Of a DNA stretch of 64,000 nucleotides, positions 59,840-64,000 are shown in pieces. Position 1 is the first letter of the stretch. Each line of letters opens with the position of its first letter. A program made the translations under genes and the position numbers. The notes under the pieces were generated by a model. It was not told the origin of the DNA and did no database searches. It saw only the letters and a list, made by a program, of their open reading frames with translations. The DNA is from Brachionus rotundiformis (lineage: Eukaryota > Rotifera > Eurotatoria > Ploima > Brachionidae). The stretch covers positions 3,441,961 to 3,505,960 of the forward strand of contig JAESIW010000137.1 in assembly GCA_016802295.1 (NCBI GenBank), given 5' to 3'.

Positions 59840-61756
59840 GTTGGAAAATTAAGTTTATTTCTTATATTATGAATTATGAAATAAAAAAAAAGCTTTTAAA
59901 TGCTGCTTGTTGCAATTTTTTAATCTTGGCTAAGATAATTCTATAAAAGGTAAAATCAAGTATAGAAAAAAATTACGGATCATATGACAATTTAATTTAA
60001 ATTAATAAAATGGCGATATTATCGAGGTAATTTATATAGTAAACTGATTTAGTCAAAGAATAAAATGAAAATCATCATCTAATTATTCATTATAGAAAAA
60101 AATTTTTGAAATTTTTCTTTGCTCCTTAAAGTCTCAAATTTTGTTTTTTAATAAAGAGAAAAAATTAAAATTTGCATTCATACATTTATAAGACCAAATT
60201 AAATGTAAGCATAAGTAAAATTCATTAAAGATTAAATTGCTCAAATAGCTTTTAAGATTAAGCGAAAAAGAAAAAAATAGCCAAAATTAGGACAATATTT
60301 GAAATTTTTTAGCATAAGCTCCTACAAATCCGTTCAACATATGTCATTTATAATTTTTGTTCTATTCGCTTTTGTCCATTAGTGAAAAACCTTTGTTCGC
60401 TTGTCATTTTTGATATTGTAGAACCACAGTCGCCTCCACCATTTTTATAAATATATCGACTAATCGATAAGTTTGGTTTTAGTTTTTTTCATTTATAAAG
60501 AATTGAAAATATATAAATTATCATAAAAGTTCTAATAAATAAAGCCCGTTCTTCACATTAGCTTTTAATGTTTACATTCCCTATTGAAAAGTGATTCATT
60601 ATTGTTGAACTTTAAAACATTTTTTGTCTATGAATAATTGATATACGGGATAAATATTTAAGAAAATTATCATTTTTTTCAAGAGTCTAAACTTCAGTAA
60701 AACCTTATTATATAAAAAATTTTTGATACAAAATTTAAATTATATCAAACATAAATGTTTATCATTATTTATAATTATTTATAATGTTATAAAATAATGA
60801 AAAGTTATGAAGAAATCACCTTTTATTAAATATTTTTTTCTTTACTTTAATTCCATAGAATTTTCTTGTGTACACTTATTTTATCTATTTCTAGAATTTA
60901 AAAATGATAATTAACTTAATATCTTATCTTAGCTTTTAATAATTAATTGATTTGGAATCTGAAAATCGTATTCGTTAAAATTTTATTAAAAAGAATTAAG
61001 TATTTTTGATATTAATCTAAAATATAAGACTAATTTAAAATAATTCAACAACATTGCCAATATTCTGTTTTACAAATTATAAAAGCTAACTAGACCTTTA
61101 TTTTTTTAGAATGTATAATAAGATTTTTTTCCAAAATTCGGTCCTTGTCCTCTTTAAAACTCTAATTCCAAATATTATTTTTAACATCTGACCATTTATA
61201 TCTAGATAATTAAAATACTTCAAGTGATATTCATTTAATACTTTTTAATTATATTAATGCCTTCCTATTTGGGATCTAGGTATTTGGTTAATGACCAAAA
61301 AACAAAGACATTAAGCTATCAAGAGAGGACTGAAATTAGATAAAATGTAAGTGGTAGTTAGTTTGACAAATGATATTTTAATTCTTAGCAAATATGATAA
61401 AAAAACAGAAAAAAAATATTCATTATAAATTAATTAAGGTTTTCGTGTACTGATTTGCCCTGTTTTAATACCTTTACCCTTTTAATAGCTTGCTTAATAT
61501 AAACCAAAAAATTTAATATACTAAAATAAATAAAATATATTTTTTAGATTTTTTAGAAAGAATTTAAAATTTAATGATTTCATTTTTTAAAACATAGACG
61601 CTTTTAATGAGATTTGAGTAAAATTTTCATCTTATCAAAAAATTAAATTTAAGCACATTGTTTCAAATTAAGGATAACATAAACAAAACGATAACTGTAA
61701 TCTAAATTCTGATAATAGCTTGTTCAGCCATAACAAATTATTTAAAAAAAAATATT
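59840..61756. other. Intergenic region between CAP and the 61757 gene
   Basis: About 1.9 kb. It should contain the CAP promoter and the 3' end of the neighbouring gene. Nothing else could be supported. Confidence 0.55.
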
Positions 61757-63043
61757 TTAAATTTTTATTTTACCTTTTTTATGAGAGGCACACAAATGTC
61801 TTTGTTTGGTGGCAAACTTTGCTCTCAAACGAGAATCCTCTATTTTAGACATATTCATTTCAACTGTATGCTTAACAGAAGTGTCTATTATCTTGGTTTC
61901 ATTATCTTTTTTCAAATCAACTCTAACTCTCTTTTTTGTCTCAGGTTTTTTGATTCTTTTTAAATGTTTTGCTTTGATCGCCTCTTGTTTTTTGTCTTCA
62001 ATTTGTCTATTTAAGCCTTCTATTTTGATGTAAAATTCGCTTCGTTTGTAATTAGATGTACAATTTTTGGTCAAAATACCTTTATTGGACACATATGTAA
62101 TCTCATTTCCACTCATGATGTTGTTGTAGGTTTCTTGGATAGAAGGAACTGCTTCAGAATTTTTTTTTGAAGCAGAACTGGTCATTTTATCAAAGCTATC
62201 TGAGCTTATTCCAGTTTCGTTGGACTCTTGGTTAATGTTACTAACTTCTTCGCTGTTTAGCGAGTCTTTTTGGAAATCATCAGTGAGATCTGGATTATTT
62301 CTAGAGTTGTTTTTTTTGGATATGGTCATTGTGTTGGAGTCGATGTTATTATTTGAGAAATTAATAGATTCATAAATATCAACATTATTAAATTCTGTGA
62401 GATCAGGTTTTTTTTCATTAGATTTAGAAGATCGTCTGATCAATCTTTCAACGCTATCATTTTTATTTTTGGTGCTTTTGTTAAATTTATTTTTCAGCAT
62501 GGAAAACTGATAAGAGTTAATTTTTTTCAAAAGCTTTAGCTCCTGCATGTTTGAGTTCTTTTCCATAGAATCTTGCTCCGAAATGGTTGGCGATTGGCTT
62601 GCAGATAAACGTTTCTTGGTGAGTGATATGAGTTTTTTTATCTTTTCATTGCTGTTCTCAATACTAGGCTTTTCGTTTGATGACGGCATGGAAGAAAATA
62701 GTGTCACTTCTGATGTTTCATTTGAAGATATATAGTTAAATGAGGAAATTTTTTTGCCACTACTCATTTCTGTTAAATGAGAAGACTGAATTGATTTTGG
62801 GTGATAAAAGTGGATGCTGTTTGAAATTGTACTCGGGTAGGAATTGGTTAAAGAGTTTGAATCGTCGCTTGATCTAGAGCTGTCCGTAATCTCTGGATTT
62901 TCACTTTTTCCAATTTTATGCTCGGTGGATACTAAATTTTCTGGTCTGGTGCTTGATTTTTTGATTATATTTGAGCTGACTTTTAAACTAGCAGTTGAAG
63001 TTGTACAATGTTGGCCTGAACAGAAGCAAAAATTTTTTAGCAT
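61757..63043 (-). CDS. Unrecognised 428-residue Ser/Asn/Lys-rich protein
   Basis: Single-exon open frame from the ATG at 63043; a TTG two codons earlier extends the frame but is not a plausible start. The N-terminus MLKNFCFCSGQHC is cysteine-rich. Most of residues 15-330 is Ser/Asn/Lys/Glu low-complexity and likely disordered, with a repeated basic-acidic pattern (KLISLTKKRLSAS, SVERLIRRSSKS). The last 100 residues are strongly basic with coiled-coil character (IEGLNRQIEDKKQEAIKAKH) and end in a basic tail. No known domain is recognised. An acceptor-like TTTTTAAG lies about 12 bases before the ATG, so an upstream non-coding exon or trans-splicing is possible. The length of the open frame in A+T-rich DNA supports a real gene. 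Confidence 0.65.
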   Translation of the reverse strand: MLKNFCFCSGQHCTTSTASLKVSSNIIKKSSTRPENLVSTEHKIGKSENPEITDSSRSSDDSNSLTNSYPSTISNSIHFYHPKSIQSSHLTEMSSGKKISSFNYISSNETSEVTLFSSMPSSNEKPSIENSNEKIKKLISLTKKRLSASQSPTISEQDSMEKNSNMQELKLLKKINSYQFSMLKNKFNKSTKNKNDSVERLIRRSSKSNEKKPDLTEFNNVDIYESINFSNNNIDSNTMTISKKNNSRNNPDLTDDFQKDSLNSEEVSNINQESNETGISSDSFDKMTSSASKKNSEAVPSIQETYNNIMSGNEITYVSNKGILTKNCTSNYKRSEFYIKIEGLNRQIEDKKQEAIKAKHLKRIKKPETKKRVRVDLKKDNETKIIDTSVKHTVEMNMSKIEDSRLRAKFATKQRHLCASHKKGKIKI

Positions 63044-64000
63044 TGCCAAGATTTTCTTAAAAAGGCTTTTGTAGCTTTCATTTATGACAATTAAGATTCA
63101 AGCAAATTCAAAATGATATATATTCTAAAATTGATAATCTTGTTTGATCGATTAATAAAGCTTTCTAATTAAAAAATTCAAATAGTACAACACCTTTGAA
63201 TTCAATCCAGGCAAAATCTTGAGCAAGCATTTGGTCAAAAATTAGGTTTATTTATTTCTCTAAGTACTTTCATTAAGTTAATTATAAAAAATATTTACAT
63301 TGAAAGATCATTTAGAACGATTTTATTCTATCTTTTTATGAGAAATATTCATCAAATTTTAAAAATAGGAAAATGATGAACTCTTTATTCAAATCAAATT
63401 TTTATAATTTATTTTTTACAATAAAGTCAAATTCTTTTATTTTTTGTTGAGAATTTTTTCTTATTATTATTATGTCGTTAAGTCCAATTTAAAAATATTT
63501 GAATAAAAATAACATTTAATTTCTAAACTTAGAATTATCAATGTATTTTATCAAGTTAAAAAATTTAGAGAATTTAAAGATCTAAAAAGATCCTAAAATA
63601 ATGTTGAACAATTGAGAAAAGGGAAAGATTTGAGAGATAGCAAGTTGGTCAATATTGAAATGTAATAACTTTCTTAATTCAAAAAAATATACCTAAGAAT
63701 AAAGATACGGTTTATGGCAAAATAATACTAAAACAATTGGAAAAAGAACGTTTGATATTTTTAAGTCTTTTGTACATGAAGGATCATCTTGGCAGTAATG
63801 AAATTTATAATTTAATAGAACTTGAATGAATGGTAAAAACCGCTACCAATAACGTTTGGAACCACTACATTGCACGAATTCGACATAGACTTATGGCCCT
63901 AGCATTGAGTTAAGCTTTAAACAAAAATAAAGTTTATATAACTTTTTGTAACTATATCAAAATTAATACTACAAAGAAGTGAAAATTTAATTATCGAAAT
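63044..64000. other. Right-end flank
   Basis: 5' flank of the 61757 gene, A+T-rich up to about 63660, then the broken coding fragment listed separately. Confidence 0.4.
63662..63913 (+). pseudogene. Possible broken coding fragment
   Basis: One plus-strand frame stays open from 63662 to 63913 apart from a single TGA at 63827-63829. It reads QLEKERLIFLSLLYMKDHLG before the stop and VKTATNNVWNHYIARIRHRL after it. The composition is more protein-like and less A+T-rich than the flanks, as in the retroelement remnants of this window. I cannot name the family. A decayed transposase or retroelement piece is the simplest explanation, or the last exon of a gene beyond the window. Confidence 0.3.

Overview
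The window is nuclear DNA from a small invertebrate animal. Every recognisable gene is metazoan: PI4K2, an IgLON/lachesin-like Ig protein, bagpipe/Nkx3, UBA1, two dve/SATB-class homeobox genes, Lhx3/4, a small Maf, PIGK and CAP. The DNA is extremely A+T rich. Nearly all introns are GT-AG and about 45-80 bp long, and exons stand out as islands of higher G+C. Very high A+T, tiny introns, multi-kilobase non-coding gaps around homeobox genes and probable spliced-leader-type acceptors just before some start codons would fit a monogonont rotifer (Brachionus-like). That assignment is an inference; a flatworm or another small lophotrochozoan is not excluded. No bacterial, organellar, CRISPR, tRNA or rRNA feature was seen.

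Layout. 1-6.6 kb: a decayed non-LTR retrotransposon, then PI4K2 (minus), an exact 139-bp tandem duplication and a three-Ig-domain, probably GPI-anchored cell-surface protein (minus). 6.6-11.5 kb: gene-poor, with a gag-like remnant. 11.5-13.1 kb: bagpipe/Nkx3 (minus). 13-19 kb: gene-poor. 19-22.5 kb: a ten-exon UBA1 (plus). 22.5-29.4 kb: gene-poor. 29.4-38.2 kb: two tandem paralogous genes of the dve/compass (SATB-related) class, each with a CMP/ULD-type oligomerisation domain and two lysine-50 homeodomains. 38-43.8 kb: gene-poor with a second LINE remnant. 43.8-46.1 kb: Lhx3/4 with an unusual long acidic N-terminus. 47.9-53.2 kb: a dense block with small Maf (minus), a short secreted protein (minus), then PIGK and two related single-pass membrane protein genes in a colinear row (plus). 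54.3-64 kb: an unrecognised gene (minus), CAP (minus), another unrecognised gene (minus) and a broken coding fragment at the right end.

How the genes relate. Four homeobox loci make this a developmental-regulator neighbourhood with large non-coding flanks, and housekeeping genes sit between them. PIGK is the catalytic subunit that attaches GPI anchors. Two predicted secretory proteins here (the Ig protein and the short protein divergent from PIGK) have hydrophobic C-terminal tails of the kind it processes, but nothing shows a functional link. The most novel material is the tandem dve-class pair and the PIGK / membrane-protein A / membrane-protein B cluster. All exon structures were read by eye from splice signals, reading-frame continuity and remembered family sequences; none was tested by alignment software or transcripts.
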